NCBI GenBank assembly: GCA_002359895.1
Contig: DEOB01000010.1
Span: 1,242,125-1,306,124 of the forward strand
Origin: Stenotrophomonas sp. UBA2629
Lineage (GTDB): Bacteria; Pseudomonadota; Gammaproteobacteria; Xanthomonadales; Xanthomonadaceae
Reading direction: 5' to 3'
DNA: 64,000 nt
A program made the translations under genes and the position numbers. This document shows, in pieces, positions 51,474-59,479 of this stretch (its first letter is position 1; each line of letters begins with the position of its first letter). The notes under the pieces are model-generated. The model searched no databases. It saw only the letters and a program-made list of their open reading frames with translations, and had not been told where the DNA came from.

Positions 51474-51908
51474 TTACTTGAAATCCTGATGGCAGGCCTT
51501 GCAGTCGTTGCCGATTTTCTGCGCCACAGCGGCCAGTGCTGCGCAGTCGGCCGGTGGCTTGGCCAAGGCGTCGTTCAAGGTGGCGCGGAAGCGACTGGCG
51601 TGCAGTTGGAAGCGCTGGTCATCCCGCAAGCTGGGGAAAGCCGCTTTCAGGTCATTGGACAACGCGCGCAGGGTCTGCAGGCGCGGGGTGGTGTCGTTGA
51701 TGGTGCAGCGGTTCTGCTTCTGGCTTTCGCCCAGCAACTGCGCCTGCTTGGCCATCACGGTCATCAGGCTGCCCGGGAAGTGGTCCTGACGTGCCTGCAG
51801 CGCACGCATGCCCATCACGGTGATGACCGCGCCGATCAACAGCCCGGCGATGAGCACGAACAGGTAACGGCCTGATTTGGACGGCGGGCGGACGACGGGG
51901 TCGGTCAT
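51474..51908 (-). CDS. Membrane-anchored cytochrome c'-like protein
   Basis: A 144-residue protein with an N-terminal membrane anchor (about 13-35) and a four-helix-bundle domain. The heme site Cys-Lys-Ala-Cys-His (C136-H140) lies almost at the C-terminus (NDCKACHQDFK), which is the cytochrome c'/c556 arrangement. It likely carries heme in the periplasm; functions in this class include gas sensing and NO tolerance. GGAG precedes the ATG. It is divergent from tcdA. Confidence 0.85.
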   Translation of the reverse strand: MTDPVVRPPSKSGRYLFVLIAGLLIGAVITVMGMRALQARQDHFPGSLMTVMAKQAQLLGESQKQNRCTINDTTPRLQTLRALSNDLKAAFPSLRDDQRFQLHASRFRATLNDALAKPPADCAALAAVAQKIGNDCKACHQDFK

Positions 51909-51978
51909 TGCGTTGGCTCCAGAGGCTACATGGCAGTGGGTGGCGGTTGTCCGTTCATTATGCCGCCAAGGCTAAAAT

Positions 51979-52791
51979 ATGCGGATGAAAGAACAACTGC
52001 GTGAGCGATTTGCCGGTGTTGACCGGCTGTACGGAGCGGGCACCATCGAACACCTGGCCAGCTGCAGAGTGGCTGTGGTCGGCATGGGCGGCGTTGGCTC
52101 GTGGGTGGTCGAAGCCTTGGTGCGCTCGGCGGTGGGACATCTCACCCTGATTGATGCCGACGATATCTGCGTGTCCAACAGCAACCGGCAGCTGCCGGCG
52201 ATGGCAGGCCAGTACGGGCGCAACAAGGCGCTGGCGATGGCGGAGCGCTGCCGGGCGATCAACCCGGATGTGGACGTGGATGCGGTGGAAGCATTCCTCA
52301 CCCCGTCAAATATGGAACAGCTGCTGGACCGTGGTTTCGATCTGGTGATCGACGCCTGCGACAGCTTCCGGGTGAAGGTGGAAACCATTGCCTGGTGCCG
52401 TCGCCGCAAGTTGCCGCTGATCACCGTAGGCGCGGCCGGTGGACGTACCGACCCCACCCTGGTGCGCGTGCGTGATGTGTCGCGCACCGAGCACGACGCG
52501 ATGATGGCGCTGATCCGCCGCAAGCTGCGCAGCGAGTTCAATTTCCCCAAAAACGCATCGCGTTACTTTGGCGTGCCGGCGGTGTATTCGCTGGAAAACG
52601 TGAAGTATCCGCAGGCCGACGGTAGCGTTTGCGGCGTGCGGCCGAACCTGGGACCGGACGAGGCGATGAAGCTTGATTGCGGCGCGGGTTTGGGTGCGGC
52701 CACGCACATCACCGGCGCGTTCGCCTTTGTGGCGGTCGGCAAGGCGTTGGAAATGTTGTTGAAGAAGCGCGAGGCCACACCGGCCGCTTGA
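51979..52791 (+). CDS. tcdA: tRNA threonylcarbamoyladenosine dehydratase TcdA
   Basis: A 270-residue E1-like enzyme that cyclises t6A37 in tRNA to ct6A with ATP. The nucleotide-binding VVGMGGVGSWVVEALVRS, the acidic LTLIDADDICVSNSNRQ, and the adenylation Arg/Lys region YGRNKALAMAER are intact, and there is a conserved SCVGAAGG-like VGAAGGRTDPT stretch. The TcdA C-terminal ENVKYPQADGSVCG is also present. ATG 51979 or 51985 may be the start. It converges on tatD with a 6-bp gap. Confidence 0.94.
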   Translation: MRMKEQLRERFAGVDRLYGAGTIEHLASCRVAVVGMGGVGSWVVEALVRSAVGHLTLIDADDICVSNSNRQLPAMAGQYGRNKALAMAERCRAINPDVDVDAVEAFLTPSNMEQLLDRGFDLVIDACDSFRVKVETIAWCRRRKLPLITVGAAGGRTDPTLVRVRDVSRTEHDAMMALIRRKLRSEFNFPKNASRYFGVPAVYSLENVKYPQADGSVCGVRPNLGPDEAMKLDCGAGLGAATHITGAFAFVAVGKALEMLLKKREATPAA

Positions 52792-52797
52792 TGGGGT

Positions 52798-53595
52798 TTA
52801 CGCGCGCGGCACTGGCCTTGCGGCCTGACGCGCCTTGAACCCGAACAGTTGCTGGGCGTTGGCGCTGGTCTGCGCGGCGATTTCCTCCGGCGCCTGCCCG
52901 CGTAGTTCGGCCACGGTTTCCAGAATGGTGGCCAGGCGTGCAGGCTCGTTGCGTTGCCCGCGAATGCCGGCATCGGGTTGATCCGGCGCATCGGTTTCCA
53001 GCAGCAGGTATTCCAGCGGCATCTGCGCCACCAGCGTGCGTAGACGGTTGGCGCGCGGGTAGGTGAGTGGGCCGCCCAAGCCGATCATGAAACCCAGTTT
53101 CCAGAGTTGCCGGGCCTGTTCCGGGCTGCCGGAGAAGCTGTGCACCACGCCGCGCAGTGGGCCGGTCTGGCGGATGCGCTGGATGACTTCGTCCACCGCG
53201 CGTCGCGCATGCACCACCAGTGGCAGCTGGTATTCGCGCGCCAACTCCAGTTGCCCTTGGAAGAAAAAGCGCTGGCGCTCGGGGTCCAGGTCTTCGACAA
53301 AAAAATCCAGCCCGCACTCGCCGATGGCGGTGGGCGATTCGCGTTCGATCCACTCGCGCAGCAATGGCAAGTGTTCCGGCCGGTGTTCGGCCAGAAACAT
53401 CGGGTGCAGGCCGTACGCCGGGTACAACCCTGGGCCGGCGGCGCACACCCGCTGCAACTTGGGCCAACTGGCGGCCGTTACCGCCGGCACCACCTGCTGC
53501 TGCACGCCGGCGGCGCGGGCACGGGCCAGCACCGCTTCACGGTCGTCATCGAACGCGTCGGCATCCAGGTGGCAATGGCTGTCTACCAGCTGCAC
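52798..53595 (-). CDS. TatD-family metal-dependent hydrolase
   Basis: A 265-residue amidohydrolase-fold nuclease. Metal ligands fit DSHCHLD (N-terminal HxH), the Glu in AIGECGLDF, the His in VVHARRA and VVHSFSG, and the Asp in LLLETDAPDQP. The family trims 3' ends of DNA. The start is a GTG at 53595, three bases after the stop codon of the upstream small gene, which indicates an operon. Confidence 0.92.
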   Translation of the reverse strand: MQLVDSHCHLDADAFDDDREAVLARARAAGVQQQVVPAVTAASWPKLQRVCAAGPGLYPAYGLHPMFLAEHRPEHLPLLREWIERESPTAIGECGLDFFVEDLDPERQRFFFQGQLELAREYQLPLVVHARRAVDEVIQRIRQTGPLRGVVHSFSGSPEQARQLWKLGFMIGLGGPLTYPRANRLRTLVAQMPLEYLLLETDAPDQPDAGIRGQRNEPARLATILETVAELRGQAPEEIAAQTSANAQQLFGFKARQAARPVPRA

Positions 53596-53598
53596 CGG

Positions 53599-53820
53599 TC
53601 AGGGCTTGCGCGGTAGAGCGGGAGGCTCGCTGATGGGATCTTTGCGGCGCTTCCAGTTGGCCAGCAGCAACGTGCCCAGGCCGAACAGAATCTCATCCAG
53701 GAATGGAATCGGGTCGGGCACCAGCATGCTGAGCGCGAACAGGACGGCGGTGAATTTGAACAGGGTGGGGTAGCGCAGCTTGCGAGCCCAGTCCAGCAAC
53801 GGAGTCAGCATCAGAGACAT
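53599..53820 (-). CDS. DUF6116-like small membrane protein
   Basis: A 73-residue protein with one or two membrane segments (about 20-36 and 44-56) and a basic Pro-rich tail KRRKDPISEPPALPRKP. It resembles short DUF6116-type proteins of Xanthomonadaceae (LRYPTLFKFTAVLFALSMLVPDPIPFLDE, split here at the turn). AGGA precedes the ATG. It is the first gene of a two-gene unit with the tatD-like gene. Confidence 0.75.
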   Translation of the reverse strand: MSLMLTPLLDWARKLRYPTLFKFTAVLFALSMLVPDPIPFLDEILFGLGTLLLANWKRRKDPISEPPALPRKP

Positions 53821-53977
53821 GGCAAATCCTGTCGAAGGGGAGGACCAACAGCGCTGATATTGCTACGGACGCGTCATTTTCGATAGATGACTGCCATAAG
53901 TACTGGCTTCTGTTCAGCTTGAACATGCTGGAATCGGCCCAAGTCAAAACGCGGCCAGGCCGCTGGGAGCCCCCATC

Positions 53978-54805
53978 ATGAAGAGCACAACGACAACCAT
54001 CCTGGTGGCAACCGGCGCATTGCTGGTCGGCGGCATCGCTACCGCTGCTTTCATGTCGGGCCGCGACAAGGCTGCAACGCTGCCTGCCGCAGAAACACCG
54101 GCCCCGATGGTGGACGGAACCCTGCCGGCTGATGACGCTGCAACCGATGCGGTCGTGGCAACCGGTAACACCTTGGAATACGCAGACGTACTCAAGGTTG
54201 CGCCGGTCACCCAGAAAGAGCGCATCTACGGCACCGTGACCGGCAGTGAGCCGATCCGCGAAACGTCCAGCACCAGCACCCCGCACGAAGTCTGCGAGGA
54301 CGTGGTGGTGCAGGAGCGCCTGCCCGAGCGCGACGGCAACGTAGGCGGCACTGTTGCCGGTGCGGTGATCGGCGGTCTGCTGGGCAACCAGGTGGGCGGC
54401 GGCAACGGCAAGAAGGCGGCTACCGCCCTGGGTGCGGCTGCCGGCGGTGTGATCGGCAACCAGGTGGACAAGCGCCACGTCGGCGGCCGTGTCGTGCAGC
54501 GCACCGAGCGCCAGTGCCATACCGAGCAGCGCACGGCTGAATCCAGCCGCATCACCGGTTACAACGTCAGCTACCGCAAGCCCGACGGCAGCGTTGGCAG
54601 CATGCGTATGGACAGCAAGCCGGGTGAGCGTGTGTCGCTGGGCAATGCTGACCAGACCATCGGCTATGACGTCACCTACCGTTACGGCGGCCAGGACAAG
54701 GTCGTGCGCATGGACAACCGCCCGGTCAGCGATCGTCTGCCGGTACTGGATGGCCAGATCGTCACCCAGACCGCAGCAGCCGGTGGTGCCAGCACCCGCC
54801 AGTAA
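53978..54805 (+). CDS. Glycine-zipper 2TM-domain envelope protein
   Basis: A 275-residue protein with an N-terminal hydrophobic segment (7-25), an acidic Ala/Pro linker, a region KVAPVTQKERIYGTV with two Cys (EVCEDV, RQCHTE), and a glycine-zipper segment GGTVAGAVIGGLLGNQVGGG followed by ALGAAAGGVIGNQ. After this is a repeat-like YNVSYRKPDG / YDVTYRYGG domain. The family is SlyB-related, usually anchored in the envelope. The hairpin at 54831 follows the gene. Confidence 0.88.
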   Translation: MKSTTTTILVATGALLVGGIATAAFMSGRDKAATLPAAETPAPMVDGTLPADDAATDAVVATGNTLEYADVLKVAPVTQKERIYGTVTGSEPIRETSSTSTPHEVCEDVVVQERLPERDGNVGGTVAGAVIGGLLGNQVGGGNGKKAATALGAAAGGVIGNQVDKRHVGGRVVQRTERQCHTEQRTAESSRITGYNVSYRKPDGSVGSMRMDSKPGERVSLGNADQTIGYDVTYRYGGQDKVVRMDNRPVSDRLPVLDGQIVTQTAAAGGASTRQ

Positions 54806-54830
54806 GGCGCGTCACGAATGTGATGGAACG

Positions 54831-54854
54831 GAAGGCCGGCGCATGCCGGCCTTC
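54831..54854 (+). terminator. Hairpin after glycine-zipper gene
   Basis: GAAGGCCGGC-GCAT-GCCGGCCTTC is a perfect 10-bp stem 25 bp past the stop codon. There is no T-run, so it may be a weak terminator or a 3' stabiliser. Confidence 0.5.
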
Positions 54855-54953
54855 TGCGTTGTGGTGGCATGACCCGCGCCAATTTTTGTTTGAAGGCACC
54901 GCCGCCGATGCCAGGTGATAGCGTTGCGCCATTCCATCAATGGAAACGAGACG

Positions 54954-55490
54954 ATGAGCATCTTCGACCTGCGTCTGGAAACCGAGCGTCTGGTGCTGCG
55001 GCCGCCGGCAATGGCGGACTTTGAAGCCTTCGCCGCGTTCTGCGCCGACCCGGTCACCATGCAGCATCTTGGCGGCGTGCAGCCCAAACCGGTGGCGTGG
55101 CGCAGCTTTGCCGGGCTGGTCGGCAGTTGGCAGCTGCTGGGCTATTCGATGTTCTCAGTCTTCGAAAAAGACAGTGGCCGCTGGGTGGGACGCGTGGGGC
55201 CGTGGCAGCCGTATGGTTGGCCGGGCACCGAAGTGGGTTGGAGCATCGCGTCTGACTTCTGGGGCCGGGGTTACGCGCCGGAGGCCGCCCGCGCCAGCAT
55301 CGACTGGGCGTTCGACACCTTGGGCTGGGCCGAGGTCATCCACACCATCGCGCCGGATAACAGCAACTCACAGGTGGTCGCGCGCAAGCTGGGTTCCAGC
55401 ATTCTGCGCAGCACGCACCTGCCGCCACCCAACGAAGTGCTGGTGGATGTGTGGGGCCAATCACGGGCGCAATGGCTGGCACAACGCTGA
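54954..55490 (+). CDS. GNAT-family N-acetyltransferase (RimJ/RimL type)
   Basis: A 178-residue acetyltransferase. ETERLVLRPPAMADFEAFAAF is the RimJ/RimL-type start, and IASDFWGRGYAPEAARASIDWAF is the acetyl-CoA pyrophosphate loop. PDNSNSQVVARKLGSSI matches the C-terminal motif B. It may acetylate a protein N-terminus or a small molecule. It is a single gene with no informative neighbours, 97 bp before a GST gene. Confidence 0.9.
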   Translation: MSIFDLRLETERLVLRPPAMADFEAFAAFCADPVTMQHLGGVQPKPVAWRSFAGLVGSWQLLGYSMFSVFEKDSGRWVGRVGPWQPYGWPGTEVGWSIASDFWGRGYAPEAARASIDWAFDTLGWAEVIHTIAPDNSNSQVVARKLGSSILRSTHLPPPNEVLVDVWGQSRAQWLAQR

Positions 55491-55587
55491 GCTCGGTTTG
55501 CTGCGGTTGCAGCTTTACCAACCTGTATGGATTCCGGTCAGATGAGCACCGTCGCCTACGTGCGTGGTGGGCTGGAGAACCGGGTCA

Positions 55588-56247
55588 GTGAGCAATTCCG
55601 TGGCTGCGTTGACGGTGTATGGCATGTCCAGCTCGGGCAATTGCCACAAGGTGCGATTGTTGTTGGAACAGCTGGGCACGCGCTACGAATGGTGCGAGGT
55701 GGACAGCGCTGGCGGCCAGACGCACACGCCGGAATTTCTGGCGATGAATCCCAACGGCAAGGTGCCGCTGGTGAAGCGCAACGATGGCCGCGTGCTTACC
55801 GAATCCAACGCGATTCTGTTCTGGCTGGCCGAAGGCACGCCGTTCCTGCCGGCGGACGGCTGGCAACGCGCGCAGGCGTTGTCGTGGATGTTCTTTGAGC
55901 AATACAGCCACGAGCCTTACATCGCGGTGGCGCGCTTCATCTGTGGCTGGACGCAGGCTGACTCGCCGCGCCGTGATGATCTGCCCAAACTGCGCGAGCG
56001 CGGGCATCAGGCCTTGGCGGTGATGGAGCAGCACCTGGCTGCACATGATTGGTTCACCGGCCCGCAATACGGCATCGCCGATATCGCGTTGTTTGCCTAT
56101 ACGGCCGTGGCCGAAGACGGCGGTTTGGTGCTGTCCGGCTATCCGGCGCTGCAGCGTTGGTTGCAGCAGGTGCGCGGGCAGTCTGCGTTCGTGCCGATGC
56201 CTGCGCCAGCTGAGGAGGTGCAGGCCTGCTTTGCCGCTTCGCGTTGA
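55588..56247 (+). CDS. Glutathione S-transferase, Gtt/beta-like
   Basis: A 219-residue GST from a GTG start (55588, with GGAGA upstream). YGMSSSGNCHKVRLLLEQLGTRYEW has the Ser/Cys active-site region, NPNGKVPLVK the cis-Pro, and LTESNAILFWLAEGTPFLP the glutathione-binding ES. The C-terminal domain has YGIADIALFAYTAVAE. A GTG 24 bases upstream is an alternative start. The substrate is unknown. Confidence 0.92.
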   Translation: MSNSVAALTVYGMSSSGNCHKVRLLLEQLGTRYEWCEVDSAGGQTHTPEFLAMNPNGKVPLVKRNDGRVLTESNAILFWLAEGTPFLPADGWQRAQALSWMFFEQYSHEPYIAVARFICGWTQADSPRRDDLPKLRERGHQALAVMEQHLAAHDWFTGPQYGIADIALFAYTAVAEDGGLVLSGYPALQRWLQQVRGQSAFVPMPAPAEEVQACFAASR

Positions 56248-56292
56248 ATTCCATTTCCCCGCACATCTGCTTGTCTTGTGGAGTCTGTCTGC

Positions 56293-58563
56293 ATGTTTGC
56301 TCGTGTACCCAATCCCCTTCCGGCCCGCATGAAGGGCCTGAACCGCGCTGAGATCTGCGACACCAATTTCATCGAACACGTCCAAAGCCTGGAGCAGGGG
56401 CCCGCTACCGGCCCGCAGGACGCCGCGCCGGTATTGCCCGGCAGCGCGCTGGATGCCAAGGGATTCCGCGAGCTGTTCGAGTCGCAGCTGATCAGCCGGC
56501 ACCTGGACTTGATGGCGCGCGTGCTGCGCGTGCAGAACAAGGTCTTCTACACGATTGGTTCCTCCGGCCACGAGGGCAATGCGATGGTGGCGCGCGCGGC
56601 GCGGCATACCGACCCCGCGTTTCTGCATTACCGATCCGGCGGCTTCATGGCCGAACGCTTCCGCAAGCTGCCGGGTATGGACCCGGTGATGGACTCGGCG
56701 CTGTCCTTTGCTGCCAGCAAGGACGACCCGGCCAGCGGCGGCCGCCACAAAGTGTGGGGCAGTAAACCGCTATGGGTGCTGCCGCAGACTTCGACCATTG
56801 CCTCGCACCTGCCCAAGGCTTTGGGCACGGCCATGGCGGTGGAGGCGGGCAAGCGTTTGGGTTGTGGCCTGCCGATTCCCGACGACAGCATCGCCATCTG
56901 CTCGTTTGGTGATGCGTCAGCCAATCACGCCACCGCGCAGACCGCGTTCAACGCAGCGGCGTGGAGCAGCTTCCAGAAGCTGCCGGCGCCGGTGTTGTTC
57001 GTCTGTGAGGACAACGGCATCGGCATCTCGGTGAAAACGCCGGAAGGTTGGATTGCCGAGAGCTTCCGTCATCGTCCAGGCTTGGACTACTTCCATGCCG
57101 ATGGCCTGGACCTGGCCAACGGTTATGCCGACGTTCAACGCGCTGTAGAGCATTGCCGCCGCACCCGTCGCCCGACCTTCCTGCACCTGCGCACCACGCG
57201 CTTGATGGGCCACGCCGGCACCGATTTCGAGATTGAATGGCGCGCGCTGGAAGAACTGTGCGCGGTGGAGGCCGGCGATCCACTGCTGCGCTCGGCGCAG
57301 ATTGCGGTTGAATCCGGCCTGATGGACAAGGACGAGGTGCTTGCGCTGTACGAACACACGCGCAGGCGCTGTTTTGAAGCCGCCGAAGCCGCCGACCAGC
57401 GCCCGCGCCTGAAGAGCCTGCAGGAAGTGGTGACGCCGCTTGCGCCCTACACGCCGGCAAAGGTGGAGGCCGAAGCCAATCGCGCCGATTACAACGCGCG
57501 GCGTCTGGAAGTGTTTGGCAGTGATGCCGCATTGCCCGAGAACCAACCGGCCAAGCATCTGGCCATTCAGATCAACCAGTCGCTGCACGAGCTGTTCTGC
57601 AAGTACCCGGAAACGTTGCTGTTTGGCGAAGACGTCGCGCAGAAGGGCGGCGTCTATACGGTCACCAAGGGCCTGCAGAAAGCATTCGGCCCGCGCCGGG
57701 TGTTCAACACGCTGCTGGACGAAACCATGATCCTGGGCATGGCGCAGGGCTTTGCCAACATGGGCATGCTGCCGCTGCCGGAAATCCAATACCTGGCTTA
57801 CCTGCACAATGCGGTGGACCAGGTGCGTGGCGAGGCCTGCTCGCTGCAGTTCTTCTCCAACGACCAATACCGCAACCCGATGCTGATCCGCATTGCCGGC
57901 CTGGGGTATCAGAAAGGGTTCGGCGGGCACTTCCACAATGACAACTCCATCGCCGCCATCCGCGATGTTCCCGGCTTGGTGGTGGGCTGCCCGTCGCGCG
58001 GCGACGATGCGGCGGCCATGCTGCGCACACTGGCGGCGTTGGCCAAGGTGGACGGGCGCGTATGCATCTTCCTGGAGCCCATCGCGCTGTACATGACCAA
58101 GGATCTGTACGAGGCCGGCGACGGCCAGTGGTTGTTCCCGTATCCGGCACCGGGGCAGAGCATCGCGCTGGGCGAAGGCCGCGTGTACGGCGAGGGCAAC
58201 GATGAGTTGGTCATTTTCAGCTACGGCAACGGTGTGCCGATGAGCCTGCGCGCTGCGCGCAGCATCGAGCAGGCACACGGCTGGAAAGTCCGCGTGGTCG
58301 ATCTGCGTTGGCTGGTGCCGCTCAACGATGCATGGATTGCCGCCCAGGCCAAGGGCGCCCAGCGCATCATCGTGGTGGACGAAGGCCGTCATAGCGCGGG
58401 CGTGGGCGAGGGAGTGATCACCGCCTTGGTCGAGGCCGGCTTGGGCAATGTGCCGTTGCGTCGCGTGACCGGCGCCGATACCTATACGCCGCTGGCAGGC
58501 GCGGCGCTGTTGGTGCTGCCGGGCGACAGCGACGTGGTGGCTGCCGCAGCCGAATTGGCCTGA
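56293..58563 (+). CDS. Fused E1 alpha/beta 2-oxoacid dehydrogenase (branched-chain type)
   Basis: A 756-residue thiamine-diphosphate enzyme carrying both E1 alpha (about 55-390) and E1 beta (about 425-756) on one chain, where most bacteria use two genes. TPP-binding motif: GDASANHATAQTAFNAAA with the distant CEDNGIGIS. The beta half has LFGEDVAQKGGVYTVTKGL, GGHFHNDNSIAAI and VDLRWLVPLND. It resembles 2-oxoisovalerate dehydrogenase E1. No E2 or E3 gene is adjacent, so its partner complex is encoded elsewhere. Confidence 0.9.
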   Translation: MFARVPNPLPARMKGLNRAEICDTNFIEHVQSLEQGPATGPQDAAPVLPGSALDAKGFRELFESQLISRHLDLMARVLRVQNKVFYTIGSSGHEGNAMVARAARHTDPAFLHYRSGGFMAERFRKLPGMDPVMDSALSFAASKDDPASGGRHKVWGSKPLWVLPQTSTIASHLPKALGTAMAVEAGKRLGCGLPIPDDSIAICSFGDASANHATAQTAFNAAAWSSFQKLPAPVLFVCEDNGIGISVKTPEGWIAESFRHRPGLDYFHADGLDLANGYADVQRAVEHCRRTRRPTFLHLRTTRLMGHAGTDFEIEWRALEELCAVEAGDPLLRSAQIAVESGLMDKDEVLALYEHTRRRCFEAAEAADQRPRLKSLQEVVTPLAPYTPAKVEAEANRADYNARRLEVFGSDAALPENQPAKHLAIQINQSLHELFCKYPETLLFGEDVAQKGGVYTVTKGLQKAFGPRRVFNTLLDETMILGMAQGFANMGMLPLPEIQYLAYLHNAVDQVRGEACSLQFFSNDQYRNPMLIRIAGLGYQKGFGGHFHNDNSIAAIRDVPGLVVGCPSRGDDAAAMLRTLAALAKVDGRVCIFLEPIALYMTKDLYEAGDGQWLFPYPAPGQSIALGEGRVYGEGNDELVIFSYGNGVPMSLRAARSIEQAHGWKVRVVDLRWLVPLNDAWIAAQAKGAQRIIVVDEGRHSAGVGEGVITALVEAGLGNVPLRRVTGADTYTPLAGAALLVLPGDSDVVAAAAELA

Positions 58564-58683
58564 TGACGGCATGCTGCGCGCCCTCGGCTCTTCCCCGTGA
58601 AGGGCGAGGGCGCGCGGACTGCCTTCACCCGGCACAAAGCCTCCTGTGGCTAGCCTGTAGCCTCCGTTCGCTGAGAGGTTGCC

Positions 58684-59241
58684 ATGAGTCAGTACACGAT
58701 CGCGGTGTTTGTTGGCAGTCTGCGTAAAGAGTCGATCAACCGCCGCTTGGCGCACGCGCTGGAAAAACTGGCCGGTGACCGGGCCCGGTTCGACTACATC
58801 CAGATCGACGACATTCCGCTCTACAACCAGGACCACGACGGCCAGTTCCCGGCACAGGGCACGCGCATGAAAGGCCGCATCCGAGCGGCCGATGCGGTGT
58901 TGTTTGTCACGCCGGAGTACAACCGCTCCATTCCCGGCGTGCTCAAGAACGCCATCGACACCGCCTCACGCCCCTACGGTGACAACGCCTTCGCAGGCAA
59001 GCCCGCAGCGGTTATCGGCACCTCCATCGGCGCCATTGGCAGCGCGCTGGCACAGCAGCACCTGCGCAACGTGCTGGTGTTCGTGAACCTGGCGGTGATG
59101 GCGCAGCCGGAAGCGTTCGTGCACTTCAAGGAAGGCTTGATTGAAGCAGACGGCACCGTCAGCAGTGACGGCACCCGCAAGTTCCTGCAGGACTACGTCG
59201 ACGCCTTCCTCAGTTGGATACAGGTTCACCACAACGGCTGA
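58684..59241 (+). CDS. NAD(P)H-dependent FMN reductase (ChrR/YieF-like)
   Basis: A 185-residue flavodoxin-fold quinone or chromate-type reductase. FVGSLRKESINRRLAHALEK is the FMN phosphate loop, VTPEYNRSIPGVLKNAIDTASRP is the flavin-binding signature, and GTSIGAIGSALAQQHLRNVL closes the fold. GAGG sits six bases before the ATG. It likely protects against quinones or oxidants by two-electron reduction. Confidence 0.93.
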   Translation: MSQYTIAVFVGSLRKESINRRLAHALEKLAGDRARFDYIQIDDIPLYNQDHDGQFPAQGTRMKGRIRAADAVLFVTPEYNRSIPGVLKNAIDTASRPYGDNAFAGKPAAVIGTSIGAIGSALAQQHLRNVLVFVNLAVMAQPEAFVHFKEGLIEADGTVSSDGTRKFLQDYVDAFLSWIQVHHNG

Positions 59242-59385
59242 ACCCCGGCGCGTGCCGTTTCGGGGCGTCCCGTTTCTGGCGGCGACATTTGCGATAATCA
59301 GCGCCCGGCGCCGCAACGGTGCCGGGCGCGTCTTTCTGTACGACCACCCAACCAGTGCCACCCGTGCGATCGCCCGGGGCTTGAG

Positions 59386-59405
59386 TTGTGGACAGGTTAT
59401 CCACA
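59386..59405. promoter_or_regulatory. DnaA box and inverted TGTGGA/TCCACA pair upstream of dnaB
   Basis: TTATCCACA (59397-59405) is a perfect match to the E. coli DnaA box consensus TTATNCACA. It is preceded by TTGTGGACA, so TGTGGA and TCCACA face each other across 7 bp. The site lies about 75 bp before the dnaB start codon. Confidence 0.55.
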
Positions 59406-59479
59406 GAGTTGTCCGTATCCCGGTGGCCGGCGCCCACCTACCATGGCCGCACGGCCTTACCGCAGGAAATACGCTTTTC

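Noticed and set aside
56917..58836. A 639-codon open frame opposite the fused E1 gene
   Set aside because: It has no homology and crosses the intergenic region into another gene.
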